DNA of 64,000 nt from contig JASDFA010000020.1 in assembly GCA_035772735.1 (NCBI GenBank), positions 92,325,001-92,389,000 of the forward strand, read 5' to 3'. The notes beneath the pieces are model-generated. The model was not told the DNA's origin. It ran no database searches and saw only the letters and a program-made list of their open reading frames with translations. The position numbers and the translations under genes were made by a program. The stretch comes from Datura wrightii (lineage: Eukaryota > Streptophyta > Magnoliopsida > Solanales > Solanaceae). Of this stretch, positions 13,101-22,411 are shown piece by piece (within the stretch, counting starts at the first letter, position 1; every line of letters begins with the position of its first letter).

Positions 13101-13245
13101 CACTTGGTGGGCCTAGTTAGCTCGGCGAGCTTCAGCAGCTAATCTAGCTTCCATCTGTTCAGGGGTCTCTATACCAGCAATTCTTCTCAGTGTCCTTTTG
13201 AATTCTTGGTCAATTGGGAGGTTTCGGCTCCTCTGAGTACTTGGA
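10140..13245 (-). pseudogene. gag-protease remnant of element A
   Basis: Reading on the minus strand: a gag N-terminal part at about 13245-12870, a Retrotrans_gag region around 12143-11892 (E-A-T-R-W-L, then W-R-E-L-K-Y-A-F-L-E-R-F-F), a variable linker at 11500-10700, the conserved stretch N-I-P-L-V-E-A-L-E-Q-M-P-G-Y-A-K-F-M at 10620-10560, then a retropepsin remnant near 10420-10300. There the expected D-L-G-A-S reads N-L-E-A-S, so it would be inactive. Stops and shifts are frequent. Protease runs almost directly into the tail block near 10000; no RT, RNase H or integrase homology lies between. A hAT-type insertion splits the gag region. Confidence 0.75.
12160..12862. mobile_element. Non-autonomous hAT-type element in the gag of A
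   Basis: A 703-bp AT-rich insertion interrupts the gag reading frame. Its ends are imperfect terminal inverted repeats: TAGGGGCAGGCAT at the left and TAAGGGTGGGCAT read inward from the right (10 of 13 identical). It is flanked by 8-bp direct repeats GCTAAATC (12152-12159) and GCTGAATC (12863-12870), seven of eight identical, which is the hAT signature. Inside are runs of GGTTCGGTT-like sequence near both ends, common in plant hAT-derived MITEs. It has no transposase ORF. Confidence 0.8.
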
Positions 13246-15100
13246 ATTCACCAAGTGATAACCTATGTAAAACAAAGATAGAAGAAAAAGTAAATGAGGA
13301 AATAATGACTAAGGATTGAAGAGAAGTGAGGGATCAACTTATGGAGCCTATCTACCATTCGTAGATGGTATCTACAGATTGTGAATGAATTCTATGGTGT
13401 GGGGCTTGACATGCAAAAGCCAATCTACATTCCGTAAATGGATTATACGGGCCAAAAAATGACCATCGTGGTCGTAACTATTAACTAAGTGCTACGGATT
13501 TTGGGGCTCCACTTATGAAGCCCATCAGTGGACCATAAATAGATTATATGGTCTGTAAATGGATGAGTGCATTGACCATAAGACTAACTAGTGATCGAGG
13601 GTCTTGGGGTTTTCCTTGTAAACAACATCTATGGACCATAAATGGATTTTATGATTCGTGGATGTCCATTTGTGGTGATCATAAATCACCGGGCAGGGGC
13701 TGACCTGGGGAAGGGTCGACTTACAAAACCCACTTGTGGACCAATTATGAAATTTATGGACTATAACTGGCAATAGTAGGGCATCAACCAGCCTTTTTAG
13801 CAACATATAGATACAAACCTTAGGGTCTTTTTCTACATTTTCTCGACTCAATTCATCTCTAACAACGTTGAAATGCTCTTTAAGCCCCTTCCATGAGAGA
13901 ATTATCTTTCGTTCTATCACCATATGCCACAAAATCCTTTAAGGATTTGCATCAATCTTCTCTTTCTCCTCTAGCTGAGTCAAGAATCGCATATGAGGTT
14001 CAAGTCTTGGAAGTGTAGGCACCTCTTTAAGGTAAGTATCCTATCTTGAAACCTTGCATGGGTAATATTCTTATTCTTTGGGGATACTAAAAGGTTAAGT
14101 CTAAGGATGGTGATAGAACGCCATGAGTCCATGCTATAACCTAGGGTTGGGGAAAAAGAGACTATTTTGGAGTTAAGGATGGATGTGGGTGTTTTTTGAA
14201 GTTGTATTGGGTGGGTTTTTTGGACGTTGAGCTATCGAAGAGGTGGGTGCTAGTCCACATGATGTGTCAGGAATTTGTGAAACATCATGGAATCTTTTCA
14301 TAGAATTGTGCATGTCTCTAGGAGCTAGATTAAGTGAAAACTAACCTCATTATACTATATTTTAGGAACCTAATCTAAATAAAGAAGAGAGGAGTCAAAG
14401 CAAAACTCTATCCAAAAAATAAAGCAAAAAATGGACCATTTATTTGAGGGATGATCTGCATGTTCATCCATCCAACAAGAGCCATTGTTTCCAAAAACTA
14501 TTTTGAAAAGGTCCGCACTCGATGGAGTGAAGAACATACCATCTTTCTAGAAGACAGTTTGTCAATTGACAAACAGATTCATGGGGAGCCAGAGGCCAAT
14601 CATAATCGTCGAAGCAAGATATGGACCGTCTTTTGAAAAGAAGGTCCGCCGATCAAAGATAGAAGATTATAGGGCAGATGATGATTTTAATCCATAAGGT
14701 AAAGGGTGGTCCATCCCTGCACACCTAGGACCCTCGGAGTTCAAATTATTTTGGGTTTTGCAAGACATAGTATAAATAGATTTTTCTTTATTTTTTAAAA
14801 ATTTTTTGTAGTAGTTTCGAGTGAAGAGTATAGATAGATAGAATACTTTTCTTTTCATCTATAGTAAGAGTATATCTAGCTTTAAATTGTAATTTTGAAA
14901 ATTCAAGTTCATCAATTCAAGATTTCTTCCATAATTTTCCATTTATTTGGTATGAATATCTAATTACTTACTTTTTCTTCTTTTTCTTCCTGAGGGTAGC
15001 TAACCGAGATGTAGGGTTGTGAACCCTAAATATCCCAATTTGGTAAAATTGATTGTGGGCTTAAAAACATTTGTTTAATATTTTCTTTGTAGTGTGCGAT
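13246..15100. other. Unassigned LTR-like region between A and C
   Basis: There is no PBS for A here, so its 5' end seems lost or replaced. At 13330-13780 there is another cluster of near-palindromic words (for example CTACCATTCGTAGATGG). A minus-strand frame at 13932-13588 (114 codons) has no homology I recognise. A TATA box candidate TATAAATAGA sits near 14771 on the plus strand. The following GTATGAATATCTAATTAC and the later GTTGTGAACCCTAAATA resemble the R/U5 part of Athila/Tat LTRs in plus orientation. I read 14300-15100 as a truncated plus-strand LTR cut by C, with low certainty. Confidence 0.35.
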
Positions 15101-16639
15101 TGATGATGAATGATGTCTCCAACCACACAGAAGTGTATGTGGTCGTCAAGTAATATAGGACGGTAAAGTCCCGATATCATACCCACAAAGACTTGTCATA
15201 TTAATTACTTAACTTGAATCTTTATTTCACTATTCAAAAAAAAGAGTAAAATTTGGAAAGAGTTTTGAGATTACTTTCTACTACGACTTGAAATGTAAAT
15301 CAAAGCTAATAAGATAAATTCGAATGCAACAGAGCTATAACTCAAATGATGATTCAAATCCAGGGTCTTGGCACTTTTGCTTTCAGTTTGAGTTTTAGGA
15401 TTCAAATATGCTAGATGAAATCCTTCTAAGACTTCTAGTTGTAAGTTAAAAACTCACTTGTCAACTATTCTCCCGAATAGCCCAAAACTAGCTTATGAAC
15501 CCTAACATTTATATCCCTATTATTGCAAGAAAAATATGAGATGATGATTGAAGATACTTAACTCAACTAAGTAAGGTTGCAGGGTATATCCATATAATCA
15601 ACAATGAAATCAACTCTTGAACTTTTGAACAAGATATTAAAGCCTACTCTATGCTTCCTTTTAACCCTCATTAGTTTCCTCTCCCAAGTTCAACCAACAA
15701 GCCAACAGATCATATTCAAAAGGTGATCAGTCTAACAAATATGCATGAAATCAAGTAAGCATAAACAATCATGAAAAGAAGAATTAACATCTAGCATAAA
15801 TGTATATTAAATGACAACCATCAACCCATTGAATAAACCCTATAAAAGGGAGTTTATCCACTCATGTTCAAGTGCAAAACCAAAGAAATAATCATTTGAA
15901 TCAACAAAGATAAAGAGTAAAGAAGAAAAACCTAAGAATAAAATGGACTTCTTGTCTCTTCCCCAAAGACTACGCATAATTATTGATTCCTCCTAACAAA
16001 TGCCTTAGATAAATATTTATAAGAATGGTAACAAATGACCCTTTGTCCCTTAAGTAATTAATCTTTTGGACTTCTAAAGATCCATCCTAAACAGGTCTTG
16101 GTGCGCAACTTCTCTTATCTCGCCAGACTTAGCTTGAATTTCTTCTAAAGTTTGGCTTCTGGCGTTCCACTTCACCCATTTCACCAGGGTGTTAGTCAAA
16201 ATTCTACATTCCTAGAACTGGCGTGCCACTTCTATCAATGCACCAGAGTGTTAGAAAATTTTCCCAAACTCGAAACCCCTCTAACACATCACTTGTCTCA
16301 TTTCGTCAAGGTGTTGATAAAAAATTCTTCTGAAGTTTGAGGTCTATCCCACCAGTTTATCCATAGCACCAATCTGAGCATAATGTCTCTGAATTATAGG
16401 CTTTGGCATGCCATTTCACCTATTTCACCAGACCAAATTTTCCTCGAATTCTTATTTCTTTACAACTTGGACCATTTTTGAGTATTTTGACATGTGTTAC
16501 CTGCTAAAATCATCTGAAAACATTTTTTAGCTCATTTCACACACACATAATGAACCATGAAATTCATAAGGATAATCATCTCAAAACATGATAAAAGATG
16601 GGCAAAATATGGCAAATGGGCAAAAGAATATGCCCAACA
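15101..16639 (-). repeat. 3' LTR of element C
   Basis: The minus strand starts TGTTGGGCATATTC right after a PPT and ends near TGATGATGAATG or TGATGTCTCC (15101 to 15111; the exact base is uncertain). A U5-like block with GTCCCGATATCATACCCAC lies near 15165-15185. An inverted repeat TGGGCA...TGCCCA (16617-16622 and 16631-16636) marks the U3 edge. Between 16090 and 16440 a 60-90 bp unit with words such as TGGCGTGCCACTTC and CACCAGGGTGTTAG recurs about five times. The body of C lies to the right, split by B, E and F. Confidence 0.75.
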
Positions 16640-16791
16640 TTACTACCCCACACTTAAATCATTATTCATCGTCGGAAAATTCTTACTTTTATGCAACAAA
16701 CACTTCTTCCCACACCACTTGTCACCTCTATCAACTAGAATAGAGCACATGAATAAGCGGTTTATGAATTCATAAACAATCCATGAAGATA
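16640..16791 (-). other. PPT and adjoining internal sequence of C
   Basis: Minus-strand GATTTAAGTGTGGGGTAGTAA abuts the LTR start and is the PPT. A decayed copy of the GAGGATGAA hairpin precedes it. Element B inserted at 16791, and C resumes at 44547 after the AGATA duplication. Confidence 0.75.
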
Positions 16792-18205
16792 TGATCTTGG
16801 GCAGAATTATATGCCCAAGTGATACTCAAATGCTTCATTTCGTCTTGTTTATACATTGATAATTGTACATTCTCATGTGATTTATAGTTAAAATGTGAAT
16901 TTATACTAACCAACATGATTAGTGTTGTTTTGTAGGAAAAATGGAATTTTAGGAAGCTAAGATGCATGTTGGGAGAAATCGGGAATAGACTCGGAAGCGA
17001 GCAGTGGAAAAATCCCAGGTTATGCAGCAAATTAAGGGGCTTCGCGATGGAGCCGTGTCACGCTGCCATCGCGGATGCATTATGCGCCGGATGATAAAAA
17101 TAGGCCAAGTTCCAGTGAAGGTCCGCGTCGGGGCCGTGGCACATTGGCCAAGCCCCACGTTGCACGTCGTGGCACGTTGGGCATAATTACCTAAAGGACC
17201 AGATTCCAGTGAGGGTCTGCGTTTGTGGCGTGTCACGGAGGCAGTGCTCCGCGATGCACTTCGTGACACGTTGCTTGTTATTCCGGGAAAAATTTCCATT
17301 AGTATAAATAGCACACTTACGTTTATTTTTAATTATTCTGACTTGGTTGAGCAAGAACGTGGGTTGCAGGCAGTTGAGGGGACGAAATTCTTAGGGTTCT
17401 TCTCTATCTCTTTCTTCCTTATTTCAATTGTTTGTATGATTAACACTCATTTGATGATGTTTAATCCACAAATGAGTGGCTAAATTCACTTCTTGCTGAG
17501 GTTAAGAACATTTATAGTGGAATGTAATTATTGATCATCTTGGTTTTTCATCTTTTCTTCCATGGTTGTTCTATTAATTCTTGTTCTTACTGCATTAATG
17601 TTTGGCCAATATTAATGTATATCTAAAAAATCCGGTTTGTGCTCGAAAGAGAAAGAAATTGGAAAGTTGTGAATTAATAGGATATGATCTCTTCTTGGTT
17701 TGGGAAAATTTAGAATTGATTTACCTTCAGAATAGAAATATATCTGAAAATCGTATTAGTCAATTAAGGAATCGGTTTCGTATGGCTAGAACATGAATTT
17801 CTTCTTATCACAGAAATGTAGGTGGAAGGTTCATGATTCTTAAGTTGGGTTTAATACGAGAGTTTTAATCCATAGGCAATAATTCTTGACTAGCAACCGA
17901 AGGAAAGATTAACCACTTTGTATCAATAGATTGCTTCCCTATATGTTTGTTTTAGCCTCAGCACGCTCATTACTATAGTTCAGACTCAAATTGTACATTT
18001 GCTTTAGATTAGTATAAATTAGGAAACAAACTCCCAAAAGCTTCTTGAAACTGTTGCCTGCATTATTAGAGTTAGAGTTTATTAATACTTAATTCGATTA
18101 TTACCTTGGTCCAGTCCCTGTGGGATCAATACTTGGCTTACTTTAGCCATTTTACTAATTGTTCGACCACGTGCACTTGTGTGTAGTTGTGAAAAACACC
18201 GAACA
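16792..18205 (+). repeat. 5' LTR of B
   Basis: It begins TGATCTTGGGCAG and ends CACCGAACA. A perfect 8-bp inverted repeat CTTGGGCA/TGCCCAAG occupies 16796-16803 and 16812-16819. A palindrome cluster at 17043-17270 includes CGCGATGG/CCATCGCG (17043-17050, 17066-17073) and CGTGTCACG/CGTGACACG (17229-17237, 17262-17270). A TATA box follows. The U5 block GTCCCTGTGGGATCAATAC lies near 18114-18133. Confidence 0.9.
17303..17310 (+). promoter_or_regulatory. TATA box in the LTR of B
   Basis: TATAAATA lies about 33 bp downstream of the last palindromic arm in the LTR and is kept in the 3' LTR as well. Transcription would be expected to start about 30 bp further on, making the palindromes proximal promoter sequence. 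There is no experimental support here. Confidence 0.6.
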
Positions 18206-18211
18206 AGTTTT

Positions 18212-18230
18212 TGGCGCCATTGCCGGGGAC
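18212..18230 (+). other. Primer binding site of B
   Basis: TGGCGCCATTGCCGGGGAC starts 6 nt after the LTR end. This is the family-typical site of Athila-like elements, where a host tRNA primes minus-strand DNA synthesis. It fixes the plus-strand orientation of B. Confidence 0.85.
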
Positions 18231-18501
18231 TGACAATTGGTAAAATTGTTGTCTTAAGTGTTAGTTTACGATTTCTTATTAGTGTTGACAACTTGGTCTT
18301 AGCTTGTCTTTTGCAGATATTGAATTCTGTTGAACACTGGCAAGAGACAAGGAGCTGGTGGATTCACACTTAGAGCCGGAAAGACAATTCCATCATCAAA
18401 GGAGAGAATCTCTAGAGAGAAAGTTGCAGTTTCTCAAACAGACAATCCTGGAGCAACAACAGAATCCACCCATTGTAAGGGCAGTGTTAGTGCTCGAAGA
18501 A

Positions 18502-19526
18502 ATGGCAGCTATGCCGGTTCGTGAAGTAGCAATCCCACATGCTAAAAACGTACATCTAGCATTCGCAAACCTGAGCCAGGAGGGAGGTTCGAGCTTAAAC
18601 AGAACATGGTGCAGTTGCTGCACGCCAGCGGGCAATTCATAGGTCTCCCTCACGAGGATCCCCAACAACATCTCCAAAACTTTTTGGAGATAAGTGACAC
18701 TTACATCCCCGCTGGAGTGTCACTCGATTATTTTAGGCTTACATTGTTCCTATTTTCACTTTTGAGAGAAGCAAAGAGATGGCTGAAAGCTGAGCCACCT
18801 AATTCCATCACTACTTGGGATGATCTTGCAAAAGAATTCTTGATACAGTTCTTTCCATCCGGTAAAACAGCAAGACTTAGAAGTCAAATTCTATGTTTTA
18901 AACAGAGAGAGGGAGAGAATCTATATCAAGGCTGGGAAAGATTCAAATCTATGTTGCGGGATTGTCCTCATCATCACCAATCCAATGATGTGCTGGTGCA
19001 TACTTTCTTAGAGGGTTTGGAACCCCACACAAAAATCTTTCTAGACTCAGCAGCTAGGGGACAAGCATTAGAAAAAACTTATGAGGAGCTGTATACTTTG
19101 TTGAACCGTATTTCACAAGGAAATCCAGAGTGGAATGTGGACTCTTCTAGAGGAGGAACAAGGAAAATGGCAGGAGTCTTGGAAGTGGATGGTTTTACAG
19201 CTATCGCTGCACAGATAGTTGGGTTACAGAATCAACTCAACACCCACTTCAGCAATATGAGCATGAATCATTCTCAAGCCCCAGTGAATGTAGTGCAGCA
19301 GATTTGGTGTGAAGTGTGCGGCAGTAATGAACACTCAGCTGAGTGTTGTGGTGCGAATCCTGATTCAGTAAACTTTGTTGGTAATGTACCAAGAAATAAT
19401 CACCAACAATATGGCAACAACTACAACTCTAATTGGAGAAGTCACCCGAATTTCTCTTGGGGTAGTAACAGCCATCAAGGGCAGAGTTCGAGTCAGGGAG
19501 CACAGAGAAATCAAGGAGGGCAGTAG
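18502..19526 (+). pseudogene. gag of element B
   Basis: The open frame at 18606-19526 encodes 306 residues: a Retrotrans_gag core at residues 20-130 (R-E-A-K-R-W-L, W-D-D-L-A-K-E-F-L-I-Q-F-F) and a CCHC-like zinc knuckle near residue 240 (C-E-V-C-G-S-N-E-H-S-A-E-C-C). The end is rich in Asn/Gln/Ser/Gly. The N-terminal part lies in another frame (ATG near 18502), so there is an indel around 18570-18600. The product would be the capsid/nucleocapsid polyprotein packaging element RNA in virus-like particles. The frame ends at TAG where relatives read Gln (CAG to TAG). Confidence 0.8.
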
Positions 19527-20611
19527 CACTATCAGTCTCAATACAGAAGCAACAATGCACCTCCTCTACCACCATCACCCAGTATCGAGGAAATGTTCAA
19601 AATGATGATAGCTAACCAAGCTCAATTGCAGGCTGACTATGTGAAATTGGCAGCTGATATAAAGAACAATCAGTTATCTACAAAGGCATTAGAGTACCAG
19701 TTTGGGCAACTAGCTGTAGCTTAGAACACCAGGCCGAGAGGAGGACTTCCAAGTGACACTGACCCCAACCCCAAGTAAGTGAATGCAGTGACCACAAGGA
19801 GTGGTTTGCATCTAAAGGAGGTGGAACCAGAAATACCACCACAGCAGTCGGGAGCATTGGAGAAGGAGAGGGAACACAATGATGATAGGGGGAAGGAGAA
19901 GGAAGCTAAACCAGAAAGACCACCACCCCCGTTCCCTCAAAGACTAAGGAAACAAAAGGAGGAAGCGTGTTTCAAAAAGTTCATAGAGGTGCTTAAACCG
20001 GTACACATAATTTACCTCTTGTTGATGTTTCGCAGGGAGTGCCGAAGTACGCCAAATATATCAAGGACATCGTGGCAAACAAAAGCAGGTTGATGTAGTA
20101 CACTACGGTGGCACTTACGGAGGAGTGCACTTCCCGGATACAAAATCGGTTGCCCACAAAGGTCAAAGACCATGGGGGCTTTATAATTCAACTTACAATC
20201 AAGTAGAGTATCCGATCTCGTGGCATATGTGATTTGAGAGCGAGCATTAACTTGATGCCGACATTGGTATTCAAGAAATTGGGGCTAGGCAGTCCTAGAC
20301 CGACAACAGTGATCTTGCAACTAGCGGATCGTTCTTTAGCCAGACCAGATGGCATTGTGGAGGACGTGTTGGTGCAAGTGGGCTCCCTTATCTTCCCGGT
20401 TGAATTCATTGTGCTGGATTTTGAGCCAGATGCGGAAGTACCATTTATTTTGCGACGTCCTTTCTTGGCAACTGGGAAAGCACTGATTGATATAGCTGCA
20501 GGGCAGCTAACCATGCGGGCACACGACAAAGTGGAGGTATTTGATGTGTACAAGGACACGAAGCTTCCGGCCGTGTATGAGGAACTCTCAGTGATCAACG
20601 TGCTTAATTGA
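19527..20611 (+). pseudogene. gag C-terminus and protease remnant of B
   Basis: After the TAG at 19527 the same frame continues with recognisable linker sequence, with further stops near 19722 and 19777. T-T-R-S-G-L-H-L at about 19790 matches the Athila A-L-R-S-G-K box. Around 20030-20160 the sequence shifts frame through the V-P-K-Y-A-K-Y-I region. Protease follows at 20231-20611: A-S-I-N-L-M-P, later P-F-I-L-R-R-P-F-L-A-T-G. The catalytic D-L-G-A-S reads D-L-R-A-S, a Gly to Arg change (GGA to AGA), so the enzyme should be dead. Confidence 0.75.
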
Positions 20612-20760
20612 GCGAATACTGCTCAGAGTGTTGATTCGCGAAAGCCAGCGGGAAAACCACCGGTGAAGGACCCCCCAAAAGTGGAATTGTGGCAAAAAGA
20701 TCGAAGTGCCACGTTCTTAGTCAATGGGCAGCGATGTAAACATTACTGAGGTGAGGACGG
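20612..20760 (+). pseudogene. Deletion scar: RT/RH/INT missing, integrase C-end scrap
   Basis: Downstream of protease the text runs K-P-P-V-K-D-P-P-K-V-E-L, which resembles the linker before Athila RT. Within a few codons it changes to F-L-V-N-G-Q-R-C-K-H-Y, which resembles the C-terminal end of Athila integrase. About 3 kb coding for RT, RNase H and the integrase core is therefore absent. The join lies near 20685-20710. A and C also lack this block. Confidence 0.65.
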
Positions 20761-20811
20761 TAGTCGAGAGAAGACATCCGTCACCCTAAAGGATGACTAA
20801 GCTTTAATGAC

Positions 20812-20866
20812 GTCGAGCCGCGACGGTAAACCAGGCGCTGCACGGGAAGCAACCCATGGAATTCTT
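20812..20866 (+). other. Conserved tail block of B
   Basis: GCCGCGACGGTAAACCAGG, then CGCTGCACGGGAAGCAACCC. It aligns with blocks of A, C and D and contains a short G-rich/C-rich pairing (GGGAAGCAACCC). It follows the end of the pol remnant and precedes the palindrome cluster. Confidence 0.65.
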
Positions 20867-21057
20867 GTGATATTTGAGTAGATTTTGTAGAAGAAAAAAA
20901 AAGAATTAGAAAAATAAAAATAAAAACAAAAATAAACCTATGAATTCTAACCAATTTCTTGTCGTGAGATGAATTTCAGGTTGAATGGAGGGCAAAAATG
21001 CAAAGGATCACAAAGGAAAAATCGAGGTGAGCAAAATAATAAAAAGTGGCAAAACAG

Positions 21058-21230
21058 TGAGCCTGCGCGATGGCTCCGTGTCACGGAGGAGGGCCTCCGT
21101 GTTACCCTCCGTGACACGTTGAGGTTAAATTTTGGAATTTTTAAAATTCCAGAATACCTCCGCGTTGGCTCCGTGTCACGGAGGGGGTGCTCCGCGTTAC
21201 CCTCCGTGACACGCTGAGGCTTTAATCGCG
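21058..21230 (+). repeat. Two-copy palindrome cluster of B, upstream of the ORF
   Basis: Two roughly 70-bp units, each containing the perfect palindrome CTCCGTGTCACGGAG (21074-21088 and 21169-21183) followed by CCTCCGTGACACG. The vocabulary is the same as in the LTR of B (17229-17270). CpG content is high against AT-rich surroundings. It lies about 170-330 bp upstream of a splice donor at 21402. Confidence 0.8.
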
Positions 21231-21401
21231 ACGCCGAGTGACCCGCGCGAAATTAACCCTTTTTAACCCCGAATTCCCTCTATTTTCCCTCATTTCTCAC
21301 CCCCTCCGCGACAAAAAACCAAAAAACTCCCCCTTCCCCAACGTGACACAAACTTAGGCACAAATCTTCTTCGATTTTTCTTCGATTTCATCGAACTAAA
21401 G

Positions 21402-22068
21402 GTATGTTCTCTATTTTCTTCTGAATTCTTGTCAAATTTGTCGAGTTTGAGCATGTAAAGTGAGTAAAATTTGCCCTAATTGTAAATTGAGCTTGAATTC
21501 CTTTAAGTTAATGTTGATTGAAGTTCACAGTATCATTTTGATTGTATGAACTCGAAAAATACATGCTTGATCAAATTTTGGTGAAATATGTAGCTAGGGT
21601 TAGAATTTGATTGCGAAGAAAACAAATGTGATTGAAAATGTGGAAATTATGGGTTGGGCATGTTGGGTAAAGTGAATTGTGTTGTGCTTGTTGTGAATAT
21701 GCTAAGTAAACGATGGATTTTCGGGAAAATGAAATTGTTGAATTGCATAGAACTTGGTGAATTGCATAGGTTGTGTTAAGAGAAGTTTTTTTGTTTTTGC
21801 TAAGTGCTATGTGATGAAATTGTATCGATGGTGATATTTGGATTAGTTGTACGAAGTCGGAGTAGTACGTAGAATTTAGTCCATGGAATTCTCTGAATGC
21901 ACGAGGCATGTTGTTGTTTTTTCTTGTAAATTGGAAAGTGAGAGTTGTCTTGCTGTAATGTCGTGATTGTGGCTAAAGACTAAGTGTGGGGTGGCCTAGC
22001 TTAACCCAACCTTAGTCGAAGTTAATTTTAATTTAAATAACATTGGGACTGTCTGTTTGATTTGACAG
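21402..22068 (+). other. Predicted leader intron before the B ORF
   Basis: The donor CTAAAG|GTATGTTC (GT at 21402-21403) and acceptor TTTGATTTGACAG|GAACA (AG at 22067-22068) bound a 667-nt T-rich, ATG-poor stretch. The ORF starts 5 nt after the acceptor. This suggests a spliced subgenomic or separately initiated mRNA for the ORF. Based on consensus only; no transcript evidence. Confidence 0.6.
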
Positions 22069-22073
22069 GAACA

Positions 22074-22411
22074 ATGGCAAGCAGGCAAGACAAAGGAAAA
22101 GGCGCATCTACATCGGGCGCCGGAAGGAAAAGAATTAGACTGGGAATAGCAGTCTCAGCAGCACCAGCGGTTCCGCGTGGCCAACGCCGTCAATACGTAA
22201 CCCGATGGGTGACAGAGGAAGGGAAGAAATGGTACACAAAGCATAAGGAAAGCAAATACTTCCCCGAGGAGCATATTACAAGGGAGCCATTGGCACAGGA
22301 GATCCCCAGAATTGTACACCGGATTGACGCTACCGGGCTGAACTTCATTTTTGATGAGCCCAAGGAGTGGAATCTCCACCTAATTGGGGAATTCTATGCC
22401 AACTGGAACCC
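22074..22411 (+). pseudogene. Plant-transposon-protein ORF of B, 5' part
   Basis: ATG at 22074 begins M-A-S-R-Q-D-K-G-K, shared with C (M-A-S-R-A-D-K-G-K). The basic N-terminus (about 50 residues) leads into the Transposase_32-like region (F-Y-A-N-W-N at the end of this part, also in C). The ORF is cut after 112 codons plus two bases by Z and resumes in frame at 40453. The usual upstream frame start (TTG at 22062) is inside the splice site region and is not used. Confidence 0.75.
22407..22411. repeat. Target site duplication of Z (AACCC), left copy
   Basis: AACCC abuts the left LTR and recurs at 40448-40452 right after the other LTR. A perfect 5-bp duplication confirms both boundaries of Z. 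Confidence 0.95.

Noticed and set aside
17004..17314. Short ORFs across the GC-rich part of the LTR of B
   Set aside because: The two LTR copies differ by many nonsynonymous changes and the frames lie in promoter sequence; no protein family.
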